In this document: one piece after another, positions 18,619-28,800 of the stretch | How the letters are laid out: each line of letters opens with the position of its first letter | Position numbering within the stretch: the first letter of the stretch is position 1 | DNA from: Lacinutrix sp. Hel_I_90 | GTDB taxonomy: Bacteria; Bacteroidota; Bacteroidia; Flavobacteriales; Flavobacteriaceae | DNA: 64,000 bases | Assembly: GCF_000934685.1 (NCBI RefSeq) | Contig: NZ_JYNQ01000001.1 | Coordinates: 1,290,501-1,354,500 of the forward strand | Reading direction: 5' to 3' | Notes under the pieces: model-generated | The model's database searches: none | What the model was told of the DNA's origin: nothing | The model's input: the letters and a program-made list of their open reading frames with translations, nothing else | Program-made: the position numbers and the translations under genes

Positions 18619-19587
18619 TTGAAACAGAATAAAGATATCATTATTATTGGAGCAGGACCTATTGGTATTACTTGTGCCTTAGAATGCGAGAAAAGACAAT
18701 GGGATTACAAGGTTTTAGAAAAAGGAGCACTTACCAACTCACTATTCAATTACCCTAGAAACATGACCTTCTTTTCAACTTCTGAAAAATTAGAGATTGA
18801 CGCCATTCCTTTTATTAGTAATCAGCCAAAACCCACTAGAAACGAAGCCTTAGAATATTATAGGCGTGTGGTTACCTCTAATGCTCTGAACATATCATTA
18901 TACGAAAATGTAAAAAAAATCGATAAAAAGGAAAACCACTTTCATATTAAAACAAACAAAATAGAATATACCTCTAAATATGTCATTATTGCCACTGGTT
19001 TTTACGACATCCCTAATTTATTAAATATTCCTGGAGAACTGCTTCCAAAAGTAACACACTATTATAAAGAAGCACACAACTACGCCTTGCAAGATGTGGT
19101 TGTCGTTGGTGCGAGTAATTCGGCAGTAGACGCCGCTTTGGAAATATGGCGTAAAGGCGGAAAAGTAACTATGGTAATTAGAGGAAAACAAATTGGTGAG
19201 CGCGTTAAATATTGGGTACGACCAGATATCATTAACCGTATTAAAGAAGGAAGTATAACTGCCTTTTTTGATTCTGAAATCAGCGAAATACATGCTGATA
19301 GTGTCGTGATTAAAACCAACACTAAAAAAATCACACTTTCAAACGATTACGTCATTGCGCTTACAGGATATCTTCCGGATTTCGATTTATTACAACATTG
19401 TGGTATTAAGCTCTCTAAGGATAACAAAAGAATTCCTGAATACACTCCAGAAACAATGGAATCCAATATCAATGGCTTATACCTTGCCGGTGTTATTTGC
19501 GGAGGCCAAGAAACACACAAATGGTTTATTGAAAACTCTAGAATACACGCAAAAAAAATTGCTCAAGCTATAGCCAATAGGCTTTAA
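18619..19587 (+). CDS. ypdA: YpdA-type bacillithiol disulfide reductase
   Basis: The 322-residue flavoprotein has an FAD GxGxxG (IIIIGAGPIGITCALE), an NADPH Rossmann motif (VVVVGASNSAVDAALE) and the C-terminal YLAGVICGG that closes on FAD. It lacks a CxxC thioredoxin-reductase active site, as expected for YpdA, which recycles bacillithiol disulfide. NYPRNMTFFSTSEKLEI is family-typical. The start codon is TTG; the next ATG would remove the FAD motif. Its presence implies bacillithiol as low-molecular-weight thiol. Confidence 0.9.
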   Translation: MKQNKDIIIIGAGPIGITCALECEKRQWDYKVLEKGALTNSLFNYPRNMTFFSTSEKLEIDAIPFISNQPKPTRNEALEYYRRVVTSNALNISLYENVKKIDKKENHFHIKTNKIEYTSKYVIIATGFYDIPNLLNIPGELLPKVTHYYKEAHNYALQDVVVVGASNSAVDAALEIWRKGGKVTMVIRGKQIGERVKYWVRPDIINRIKEGSITAFFDSEISEIHADSVVIKTNTKKITLSNDYVIALTGYLPDFDLLQHCGIKLSKDNKRIPEYTPETMESNINGLYLAGVICGGQETHKWFIENSRIHAKKIAQAIANRL

Positions 19588-19756
19588 AACCTTGTTCACA
19601 AAACATAAGCTCCTAAATTCTTCTGTATTTTTTAACCTAAATACTATAGTATCATTTAAAACTCATGGAAATTTATTTTTAAGAATACTTCTCCTTATTA
19701 GTCTATTTTACTGGCAGCATTTGGATTGAAGTCTCTTGCTTTAAGATACCTCCTCT

Positions 19757-21697
19757 TTAATTTAATACAGAAAACTCAATGTTAGAATCATTAAACACCG
19801 TATGTGTCTGATTTTTAAAGTCACTTTCTTTGGCTTTATAAATATTGGGTACAAATGTTTGTGGATTCAAATCAATTAGTGGAAACCAGGTGCTCTGCAC
19901 TTGTACTTGCAATTTGTGCCCTGCTTTAATGGTATGAAACACATCTTGCAACTTAATGGTTACCTCCGTTTTCTTATTTGGTACAAACGGTTCTGGCTTT
20001 TCAAAACTATTTCTAAAACGCCCTCGCATGACTTCACTACGTACCATCATATGATAATTACTTAGCTTTAAATGATCTTGCATCCCATCTTCTTGTTCTT
20101 CAATAGCTGAAGGATGTACATCAATGATTTTTACAATCCAATCCGCAGCTGTTCCTGTGGTTGCCACATTTAAATGGGCCAAAATATCTCCAGCTAAAGT
20201 CATATCTTTTTCTAACACATTGGTTTCAAAAACCAGTACATCTGGACGTCTTGCAGCAAAGCGCTGATCGTCTGTCATGTATTTCCTAGGTGTAAAAACC
20301 GTTTTTATATCTTCAGAATAAGGTACAGGACGTTTTAAGTCACTCACAAAAACTTCTTTTGTAGCTCCGTTTTTAGAAAAGGCTAGTTCCTGATTCGCAT
20401 TTAAATACATTTTTTGTTTTGAAATCGCTCTTGGTGGCCAAGCTTCAAAACTACGCCATGTTTTTTTTCCTGAATCGAATACGTACGCTTCTGGTAATCC
20501 TGAATTTTGACTACCATCGCCTTTTAAAAAGTGATTAAAAAATTTAGTCTCCACATCCCTTTGGAATTTTAATGAAATCGAATCTCCAAAAAAGTAATTC
20601 CCAACATAATTTTTAACATCGGTTTTTGCCCAACGTCCATGATCCCAAGGCCCAAATACAATGGTATTATAATTATCTGGGTTATTTTTTTCAATGGTTT
20701 TATACGTTTCCAAAGGGCCATATAAATCTTCCGCATCATAAAACCCGCCAACTATCATAGTCGCAACAGATGATTTTATATTTTTTAAATGCTGGATTAA
20801 TCCTTTCGGTTTCCAAACACTATCATAGTTTGGGTGATTTATTATTTCTTTCCAGAACACGTCGTCAATTTTATCAGATTTTGAAACAGATACATCGTCT
20901 GGTTTTTCGTACTGAAAATAGCTGTTTAAATTGCTTAAAGGACCTGCATCTAAAAAAAATTGGTATTGATCTTCGGTCCCTAAATCTGGTGATTTATACC
21001 AGACAGAATCTGTGGGTTTATTTTTCTCCGTTCCAAATAGTGATATTACTTTAAAATAACTCAATAAAAAAGCGCCGTTATGATGAAAGTCATCAAAAAA
21101 GAAATCGCCAATACACGCTTGAGGCGAAGCTGCTTTTAAGGCTGGGTGGGCATCTATTGTGGAATAGGTTGAATAAAACCCGGGATAACTAATGCCCCAG
21201 GTACCAACACGCCCATTATTATTTTCAACATTATTAATCAACCATTCTATGGTATCATAAGTGTCTGACGACTCATCAATATCCTTATCCCCTTTTTTAT
21301 TCGGAATGTAAGCGCGCATATTATCGTAAACACCTTCACTCAACCAACGGCCACGCACATCTTGGTAAACGATAATGTTACCTTCTTTCATTAAGTGACT
21401 ATTGGGCCCAATGTTTTCCATAAATTCATTCTCGCCATAGGGCTGACTGCTGTATGGCGTTCGCATCATTAAAATAGGATACGTTTCACTGGTGTCTTTA
21501 GGAGAATAAATAGTAGTATGCAACTTAATCCCATCACGCATTGTTATTGCGACTTCCTGCTTCCTGTAGTGATCTTGAACATAAGTTTCTTTTTCTTCTG
21601 TTTCTGTTTTTATGTCTGAAGTTTCAACTTTTTTGTCTTTTTTGCAAGCAGTTAAAAGCAATATTAAAATGAAGGCGTACTTAAAAAGGTTTTTCAT
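19757..21697 (-). CDS. CocE/NonD family serine hydrolase (S15-like), lipoprotein
   Basis: The 646-residue protein carries a lipoprotein signal (MKNLFKYAFILILLLTAC). The alpha/beta-hydrolase core shows the nucleophile elbow GTWGISYPGFYS, the acid residue in GGFYDAEDLYG and the catalytic histidine in FGPWDHGRWA. The C-terminal jelly-roll domain contains DWIVKIIDVHP and HKLQVQVQSTWFP. This organisation is that of cocaine esterase, glutaryl-7-ACA acylase and X-Pro dipeptidyl peptidase relatives. It likely hydrolyses amides or peptides outside the cytoplasm. Confidence 0.92.
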   Translation of the reverse strand: MKNLFKYAFILILLLTACKKDKKVETSDIKTETEEKETYVQDHYRKQEVAITMRDGIKLHTTIYSPKDTSETYPILMMRTPYSSQPYGENEFMENIGPNSHLMKEGNIIVYQDVRGRWLSEGVYDNMRAYIPNKKGDKDIDESSDTYDTIEWLINNVENNNGRVGTWGISYPGFYSTYSTIDAHPALKAASPQACIGDFFFDDFHHNGAFLLSYFKVISLFGTEKNKPTDSVWYKSPDLGTEDQYQFFLDAGPLSNLNSYFQYEKPDDVSVSKSDKIDDVFWKEIINHPNYDSVWKPKGLIQHLKNIKSSVATMIVGGFYDAEDLYGPLETYKTIEKNNPDNYNTIVFGPWDHGRWAKTDVKNYVGNYFFGDSISLKFQRDVETKFFNHFLKGDGSQNSGLPEAYVFDSGKKTWRSFEAWPPRAISKQKMYLNANQELAFSKNGATKEVFVSDLKRPVPYSEDIKTVFTPRKYMTDDQRFAARRPDVLVFETNVLEKDMTLAGDILAHLNVATTGTAADWIVKIIDVHPSAIEEQEDGMQDHLKLSNYHMMVRSEVMRGRFRNSFEKPEPFVPNKKTEVTIKLQDVFHTIKAGHKLQVQVQSTWFPLIDLNPQTFVPNIYKAKESDFKNQTHTVFNDSNIEFSVLN

Positions 21698-21758
21698 GAG
21701 TAGAATTAATTGTTTATGACGGACTAAATTTACAAAAACAATTGTCTATTTCCTTCTT

Positions 21759-21952
21759 ATGAAAAAAATCGTTGTGTTTTTTTATAGTGCGATAGTTTTA
21801 AGCTTAGTAAGCTACTCCCGAATACGTTAAAAAAAACGAAGCATATAGCTCTTAATCGCAAGGATTGATATGGAAGACCAGTGGGAACAATTGCCTGTTT
21901 TTATATCAGCGGAAGTCATTTACGAAATGGTAGAACATTTAGTAAAATTATT
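21759..21952 (+). pseudogene. Possible remnant of a secreted-protein gene
   Basis: Within the 377-bp gap 21698-22074 an ATG opens a signal-peptide-like stretch (MKKIVVFFYSAIVLSLVSYS) that stops after 23 codons. About 90 bp on, another frame reads GRPVGTIACFYISGSHLRNG before a stop. The two pieces could be the start and a middle segment of one gene destroyed by indels. No family can be named. Confidence 0.3.
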
Positions 21953-22074
21953 TAAAATACAGCTATTGATTTAGAGGCTGCTATCTTTTTTAATTCAAGT
22001 GCTTTGTTGAGATAATTAAAATTAGTACTTAGATCTCTTAAATCATTTTAATCTAAGGATAATACGAAAGCCTT

Positions 22075-22515
22075 TTAAGGCTTTTTTATTGCTTTATTTT
22101 TAACTACATGAGACAATACAATTTGTGTTTTTGTTTCGCCGTAAACTATTAATTGGTCTATAAAATTTTCTAAATGTTTTTGGTTTTTTAATACCACTTC
22201 CATAACGATATTTTCGTTTCCTGTAATGCGATAGCAGTTAACCACTTCATCATAGGTTTTTACTTTTTCTAAAAAAGGTTTTAGTTTGCCCATAAAAGCC
22301 CTTAAGGTAATTAGTGCTTTTAGTTGATAACCAGCTTCAAAAGACGAAATTGTAGTATGGTAATTCTCTATCACCCCTAAATCTTCCATCTTTTTTATAC
22401 GTTCGGAAACTGCAGGCGAACTTACACCTACTTTACGTCCAATTTCTGTATTAGACATCCTCGCATTTTCCTGTAAACAGCTTAAAATCTTCCAGTTAAG
22501 TGCATCTATGTTCAT
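22075..22515 (-). CDS. Lrp/AsnC family transcriptional regulator
   Basis: The 146-residue regulator has an N-terminal winged helix-turn-helix (LNWKILSCLQENARMSNTEIGRKVGVSSPAVSERIKKME) and a C-terminal ligand-binding RAM domain (ALITLRAF, YRITGNENIVMEVVL). Lrp-type proteins usually respond to amino acids. The divergent gene at 22632 starts 117 bp away and shares the intervening region, so autoregulation or control of that neighbour is possible. Confidence 0.93.
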   Translation of the reverse strand: MNIDALNWKILSCLQENARMSNTEIGRKVGVSSPAVSERIKKMEDLGVIENYHTTISSFEAGYQLKALITLRAFMGKLKPFLEKVKTYDEVVNCYRITGNENIVMEVVLKNQKHLENFIDQLIVYGETKTQIVLSHVVKNKAIKKP

Positions 22516-22631
22516 TTAAAATAAAATCAGTTTAAAAAAATCAAAATCTAAAGCAAATATACATATTTACTTTAAAACTTAAAGAAGAAGCTCGTTTCTT
22601 GTCATTACTTTTGGTTAAAACCTAAAATAAA

Positions 22632-23027
22632 ATGTCTGCAAATATGTCTTCGCCTTTTTCTGAATTGCCTATCTACAAAAAGGCTATGGAAATTTTTGTG
22701 CTATCACGAAGCATTTGCACGTATTTGAATCAAGATCTAGCCTATTTAAAATCTGATGGATCTGAAGATGAACATATTTATTTTTCGGGAGATATTGTCC
22801 AACAGTCAGTCTCTTTGGCACCTGAAATTCTTAGGGCAGTATCTGAACATTGCTACCATAAGAAACAAAAACACATTGCTACTTTAGAACGCTTAACCAA
22901 TGCCTTACATCGTAATTGTAACCGTTTGGAAAAATCTAAAAGTAATGGAAGAGATTATTTCCCTATTTTAAGAAAAGAGCTTAATAAATTCAATAGAATA
23001 AAGCGGAATTGGGTATTGACGCTCTAA
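22632..23027 (+). CDS. Helical protein resembling four-helix-bundle (23S rRNA intervening-sequence type) proteins
   Basis: This 131-residue protein is predicted almost all helical. ELPIYKKAMEIFVLSRSICTYL near the start and the middle segment SGDIVQQSVSLAPEILRAVSEHC resemble the layout of the four-helix-bundle family first noticed in 23S rRNA intervening sequences. No rRNA lies nearby. The resemblance is weak and the function unknown. It is divergent from the Lrp-type regulator. Confidence 0.5.
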   Translation: MSANMSSPFSELPIYKKAMEIFVLSRSICTYLNQDLAYLKSDGSEDEHIYFSGDIVQQSVSLAPEILRAVSEHCYHKKQKHIATLERLTNALHRNCNRLEKSKSNGRDYFPILRKELNKFNRIKRNWVLTL

Positions 23028-23272
23028 TTAAAGTCAGGTTTCAAAAAATAGACATAAGATCCTAATAAACAGTTGTAACATATTCAAATTAAGTCTAGAG
23101 ATTATTCTTCATATTTACTTTTGGGCAAGTAGTAATGCCAATTTTTTTTATAAACTTTTATTTTAGTCTGAGTTAAGAATTTATTACTCTTACCATTCAA
23201 TGACTTAAAAAAAGGCTAATAAAACGTGATCTCTTTTGAATTATTTGAGTTTTAAAAAAATCCCCTAGAATA

Positions 23273-23308
23273 AAAAAAGCAAAACCATAATTGGTTTTGC
23301 TTTTTTTA
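23273..23308. terminator. Bidirectional terminator
   Basis: The stem AAAAAGCAAAACC pairs with GGTTTTGCTTTTT, with A and T runs on both sides. It ends the beta-helix gene on the minus strand. The rest of the 301-bp gap 23028-23328 shows no gene. Confidence 0.85.
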
Positions 23309-23328
23309 TTAATAGTAGCTGTTCTTAA

Positions 23329-24612
23329 TTACCTACCTACTATATTATTAATATCATTCATTACACTAATATGTCTAAAATCTGGAGTATATTTCAACTT
23401 TGGATTTATGAAAAAATCATCAATTTTATCATCTGTAACTCTCACATTATGCATTGAATAATTATAATTCTCTACTGGTAAATCATGTATTTCATTATCG
23501 AAATTGAGACTAAAATCATTCTTACAATGACTTATTCTAACGTCCTTTAATTTCACAAATTCTTCGAGCTCCTCTAAAATAAATATATCATTAACGACTA
23601 TAAAATCTCTAAAGCCATATATATTGCCATTAATAAGATTTAAATAACTGTCTTTTTCTAGATAAATAGCCTCCTTAACTAAGCCTTGATCATTATCCTG
23701 CATGTTAACCAAAGTTAAATTATTTGCTTTTACGTTCGTTTTATTTTTTGAAGGATCAAAATTTTTAATTTGATCATAACTATCAATCTCAATAGCTCTA
23801 GGTGAGTCGTTTCCTGAAGCATATGGACTTCTAATAGCGAGACTATTATTTATGATCGATTGAGTTCCTTTAGTGAAATCAAAATCATCATCTGTAGCTT
23901 TGTATGACACTAAGTTGTTCACTTTTATATTACCACCATAAAACTCAAAAGAATCATCACCGGCATGACTCACCTGAATATTTTCTATAATTGTTTTATT
24001 TCCAACACCTGCAAATAGAATACCGCTTAATTTTTTATCTGAACTCATACTTCGTCCGCTATATTCTATTCTTACATACTTTAGAATGCCAGATGAACTC
24101 TCTGCATTTTCGCCACCGTAAATCGAAAATTTTGATTGTAAACCAAGATCCACCCCACCAACACCTCCAAAAGTATTAATTGGCGCATCACCCAAAAGTA
24201 TTATGCCTCCCCAATCTCCTGGCTTCTTAAGGGAACGTTCCTTATCGGATGTAAAGACAATAGGGTTTAAATGTGTTCCTTCAGAAATTATTTTTGCGCC
24301 TTTAGTAATTACCAATGTTCCAGAGGTCTCATAGTCGCCTCTTATCACTGTTCCTGGCTCTATTGTTAAGGTCGCATTATTTGTTACATAAACAATACCT
24401 TTTAATAAATAAGTATGTCTATTTGACAATGTCGTATTGTCCGTAATTAATCCCAGGAGTATTTTATCGGCTTTTTTATATTCTTCCTTTGCGGGATTAA
24501 AATTAGTCCAATTTTCAAGCCAGTTTGCTTCTTCTAAAATTTCTGAACCCGTTTGACCGTAGCTAATTAAGCTAAGTAGGCCTGTGACTAGTAATAAAAC
24601 GCTTTTTTTCAT
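23329..24612 (-). CDS. Secreted right-handed beta-helix protein
   Basis: After a signal peptide (MKKSVLLLVTGLLSLISYGQ), the 427-residue protein shows the layered pattern of a parallel beta-helix. ATLTIEPGTVIRGD, GTLVITKGAKIISEGT and PIVFTSD are followed by a GGIILLGDAPIN motif, KYVRIEYSG and DDSFEFYGGNIKVNNLVSYKATDDDFDF. This set is common in Bacteroidota surface proteins, often annotated only as hypothetical. No catalytic triad or type IX tail is visible, so it may be a periplasmic or outer-membrane protein with a binding role. Confidence 0.75.
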   Translation of the reverse strand: MKKSVLLLVTGLLSLISYGQTGSEILEEANWLENWTNFNPAKEEYKKADKILLGLITDNTTLSNRHTYLLKGIVYVTNNATLTIEPGTVIRGDYETSGTLVITKGAKIISEGTHLNPIVFTSDKERSLKKPGDWGGIILLGDAPINTFGGVGGVDLGLQSKFSIYGGENAESSSGILKYVRIEYSGRSMSSDKKLSGILFAGVGNKTIIENIQVSHAGDDSFEFYGGNIKVNNLVSYKATDDDFDFTKGTQSIINNSLAIRSPYASGNDSPRAIEIDSYDQIKNFDPSKNKTNVKANNLTLVNMQDNDQGLVKEAIYLEKDSYLNLINGNIYGFRDFIVVNDIFILEELEEFVKLKDVRISHCKNDFSLNFDNEIHDLPVENYNYSMHNVRVTDDKIDDFFINPKLKYTPDFRHISVMNDINNIVGR

Positions 24613-24977
24613 GATTGATATTTTTTTAAGGGATTATATTTTAAGTAGGTCTATGTTTGTTTACTATTATTTTATACAAATCTGTGTTTATATTATTATA
24701 ATTCATCACTACTAAATAGTTATTAAATAACACAAGTTGTCTTGTCCATTTAATAATTTAAATAGTAATAAAGTTGTAATTAATAGCGAGTTTTTTGGTG
24801 TAGTATAATTAATAATACACCTTTAGGAACAGTAAATTGACTTTAATGACGAAGGTTTGATATAAGAGCATTTTTATTAATTTGTGCGCTTATATTATTT
24901 AAAATAAGAATGTTGTAGATTGTTTATTCTTTTTTTAAACTAATATCATTATTCTATTTACTCTCAAATTTTAATAA

Positions 24978-25040
24978 ATGAAATCTTATTTTTTTTACTT
25001 GTTATTCACGAATTAGATAGCACTAATTACTTGTAACAAA
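24978..25040 (+). pseudogene. Broken lipoprotein gene start
   Basis: From the ATG at 24978 the frame reads MKSYFFYLLFTN, a TAG, then IALITCNKQKKK. Ignoring the stop, this is a good lipoprotein signal with a TC lipobox. Further stops follow within 30 codons. It is probably the head of a lost lipoprotein gene. Confidence 0.3.
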
Positions 25041-25125
25041 CAAAAAAAAAAATGACATCATACTTTTATGGAGTAAAGGGATAACAAAAATGAATTCTTG
25101 GGGCTGTAATAAGTAGGATTAATCA

Positions 25126-25163
25126 TTGTGATAAGGGTTTTAAATTGTGATTTAGGGTTTTAA
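25126..25163. repeat. Tandem direct repeat
   Basis: Two adjacent copies of TTGTGATnnAGGGTTTTAA, the first one base shorter, are separated by a single base. Function unknown. Confidence 0.55.
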
Positions 25164-25333
25164 CTTATATAAAGATACATAATAATATTTATTTTAGGCT
25201 TTTTTTTTAAAAATAAATTCGCTTTTATGTTAAAACACCATAAATAATGTAAAAAAACTAAATATAAAAAAGTTTAAATGACCTAATATTCAATTACAGC
25301 TTCTCTAAGTTTAACTTCACGCTATACATTAAA

Positions 25334-25570
25334 TTAATTACCAAGCATTCTAAATGTTTTCATTTTTTCAAAAATTACAGCCCTAACACTATTTTTATTA
25401 CTCGTATATTCTGTATAATAATTTTTCTGATTCGTAAGTTCTACCTTTCTGAAAAAAGTTTTAGTAAACCAATAAGCATTCCCAAATTGTTAAGCCACTT
25501 CTATTTTAGCTATCAAAAAAGTTATGATTTTGTAGCATACTTAGATATTTCATTTTTAGTCATTTTGAAA
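25334..25570 (-). pseudogene. Remnant of an IS3-family transposase (OrfB C-terminus)
   Basis: On the minus strand a frame of about 50 codons reads QFGNAYWFTKTFFRKVEL, then TNQKNYY and FEKMKTFRMLGN before a stop. This lines up with the end of the DDE domain of IS3-type OrfB, where GNxYDNAxAESFFxTLKxEL precedes FEYIExxYNxxRxHSALGY. The upstream part is broken by stops and the catalytic aspartates are gone. No inverted repeats could be assigned. Confidence 0.4.
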
Positions 25571-25848
25571 CGGCTACCGATGGAGGTCTTACTTATCTTT
25601 AAATTATAATATTAGATTCCCATGCTTGTATTGTGGATTGTTTAAAACCTTCTATTTAACAAGTGATAGTAATCATTTAAATATTAAAGAAAACCAGATG
25701 TATTGAATTAATATATAGATGATTACCGGTTTATATCTATTTCACACATTTTATATTATGATGTAAACCAAAGCGCTTTAAAACATGTTCTATAATACAA
25801 ACTCTATTTTATAAGATCCCAAAATCAATTTGGGATAAGCGATTCGCA

Positions 25849-25874
25849 CACTTTTTGCAAAAAAGCAAAAAGTG
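25849..25874. repeat. Perfect hairpin just past icmF
   Basis: CACTTTTTGC and GCAAAAAGTG flank six A residues, 10 bp beyond the icmF stop. On the minus strand the loop, not the 3' flank, is T-rich, so it is a weak terminator candidate or a 3'-end stabilising structure. Confidence 0.5.
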
Positions 25875-25883
25875 GCTCTCTGC

Positions 25884-28800
25884 TTACATATTTCTCCTAT
25901 ACTGTCCGCCAACCTCAAATAAGGATGCTGTAATTTCTCCTAAAGAGCACACTTTACAAACTTCCATTAACGCCTCAAAGATGTTTTCATTATTGACAGC
26001 TCTTTGCTGAAGGTTTTTTAACAAGGCGTTTGTGTCATTTGCCTTATGTAAATTCTGCAGTGTTCTAATTTGAAATTCTTTTTCTTCCTCGGTAGCACGA
26101 ATTACTTCCTTAGGGATTACCGTTGGCGATCCTTTTGAACTCAAGAAGGTATTCACACCAATAATTGGGAATTCGCCATTATGCTTTAGAGTTTCATAAT
26201 ACAGGCTTTCTTCTTGTATTTTAGACCTTTGATACATGGTTTCCATAGCCCCTAAAACACCACCTCTTTCTGTTATTCTATCAAATTCCAATAATACTGC
26301 TTCTTCTACTAAATCGGTTAATTCTTCGATAATAAAAGAGCCCTGAATTGGATTTTCATTTTTAGCTAATCCTAATTCTTTGTTGATGATTAATTGAATG
26401 GCCATGGCTCGACGCACAGATTCTTCTGTAGGTGTTGTAATCGCTTCATCATAAGCATTAGTATGTAACGAGTTGCAGTTGTCGTAAATGGCATACAAGG
26501 CTTGTAATGTTGTACGAATGTCATTAAAATCAATTTCCTGTGCATGCAAACTACGTCCAGAGGTTTGAATGTGATACTTTAGCATCTGCGCTCTTGCATT
26601 CGCCCCATATTTGTGTTTCATCGCTTTTGCCCAGATCTTACGAGCCACACGACCAATAACCGCATATTCTGGATCGATTCCGTTAGAGAAAAAGAACGAT
26701 AAATTTGGACCAAATTTATTAATGTCCATACCACGACTTAAATAATACTCTACATAAGTAAATCCGTTAGACAAGGTTAGCGCTAGCTGAGTAATGGGAT
26801 TAGCACCTGCTTCTGCAATATGGTATCCAGAAATAGAGACTGAATAAAAGTTACGTACATCATTTTCAATAAAATACTCCTGTACATCACCCATTAATCT
26901 TAAGGCAAATTCAGTAGAAAAAATACAGGTGTTTTGTGCTTGATCTTCCTTTAAAATATCTGCCTGTACGGTACCACGAACTTGGGCTATAGTATTCTTT
27001 TTAATTTCAGCATATACCTCTTTAGGTAATACTAGATCTCCAGTAACTCCCAATAACATTAAGCCCAAACCGTCATTACTTTCTGGCAGATCTCCTTTAT
27101 ATTTTGGACGCTCCTGTCCTTTATAAAGTTTTGCTATTTTAGCTTCTACTTCATTTTCTAGTTCGTTTTCTTTAATATAAAGCTCACATTGTTGATCGAT
27201 AGCAGCATTCATAAAAAAGCCTAATAACATTGGTGCCGGACCATTAATAGTCATACTTACCGACGTTAATACGTGTGCTAAGTTAAATCCGGAATACAGT
27301 TTTTTAGCATCGTCTAAACAGCAAATAGAGACCCCTGCATTTCCTATTTTTCCGTAAATATCTGGTCTGTAATCTGGATCATTTCCGTATAATGTGACAC
27401 TATCGAATGCCGTAGATAAACGTTTCGCTGGCAAGCCTGCACTCACATAGTGAAAACGACGGTTTGTACGTTCTGGCCCACCTTCACCTGCAAACATACG
27501 TGCTGGATCTTCACCTGTTCTTTTAAAAGGATATAATCCTGAAGTATATGGAAATTCTCCTGGCACATTCTCCTGTAGACACCATTTTAAAATGTCTCCC
27601 CAAGCTTCATACTTTGGTAGTGCTACCTTAGGAATATCTGTTTGAGAGAGTGATTTTGTATGGGTTTCAATTTTAATTTCCTTATCTCTAACTTTAAACG
27701 AGTAAATCGGGTTTTTATATTTATTTACTTTTTCATCCCAACCCGTAATCACTTCCCAGTTGTAGGGATCTAAGTTTAGTTTTACACGATCGAACTCACC
27801 CACTAAAAGTTTAATAAAATCTTTATTCTCATCCTTGGTTTGTTGCAAGATCCAATCACTGTCTAATCCATGTTTATCAAGAAGAGATTGCTTCGCTTCG
27901 CTCGAAATAACATTAAGTACAGATTCTATTGTTTTATAAATTCCGAAGAGTTTTTGAGCCACTTCAACTTGTGACATTGCTGTTTTATCATACGCTCGAT
28001 TACTCTCTGCAATTTCAGACAAATAACGTGTTCTACTTGGTGGAATCACAAAAATCTTTTCGCTCATTTCCTTAGAAATTTCGAAAGTCGATTTTAAGTC
28101 ACTATCCGTTTTCTCCACCAATTTGTCCATAATGGCTTTATACAGCGTATTCATCCCTGGATCATTAAATTGAGAAGCAATAGTACCATAAACAGGTAAC
28201 TCTTCTTGAGGTATGTCCCATAAATTATTGTTACGCATGAATTGTTTTTTCACATCGCGCAACGCATCTAAAGCACCACGCTTGTCGAATTTATTAATCG
28301 CGACTAAATCTGCAAAATCAAGCATGTCTATTTTTTCCAGTTGGGTTGCTGCACCAAATTCTGGAGTCATAACATAAAGCGACACATCACTATGTTCAAT
28401 AATTTCGGTATCACTTTGCCCAATACCGGAAGTTTCTAAAATGATTATATCATACTCAGCCGCTTTTAGCACTTCAACCGCTTCGTTTACATATTTTGAT
28501 AAGGCTAGGTTAGATTGGCGTGTTGCTAAACTGCGCATGTAAACCCGTGGTGAATTAATAGCATTCATACGAATACGATCGCCTAATAAAGCCCCACCTG
28601 TTTTACGTTTTGAAGGATCGACAGAGACTAAACCTATGGTTTTCTCTGGAAAATCGAATAAAAAACGACGCACCAATTCATCTACTAATGATGATTTACC
28701 AGACCCACCTGTTCCAGTAATTCCTAAGACTGGTGTTTTAGAATTCTTATTTTTAGCGTGAATTTTTGCTAAAGTCTCTTTCGCTACTTCCGGAAAGTTC

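Larger units (their letters stand above)
24613..25883. other. 1.27-kb AT-rich gap holding gene debris
   Basis: This is the longest stretch without an intact gene. I see a broken lipoprotein-like start (24978), an 18-19-bp direct repeat (25126-25163), a probable transposase tail (25334-25570) and hairpins at 25816-25835 and 25849-25874. The sequences GGGCTGTAAT (25101) and ATTACAGCCC (25375) form an inverted pair about 265 bp apart. The remainder is AT-rich with no open frame. Confidence 0.55.

Noticed and set aside
25101-25384. Insertion-sequence ends formed by GGGCTGTAAT and ATTACAGCCC
   Set aside because: The 10-bp arms are short, there is no target duplication that I can see, and the transposase-like tail is not fully contained between them.
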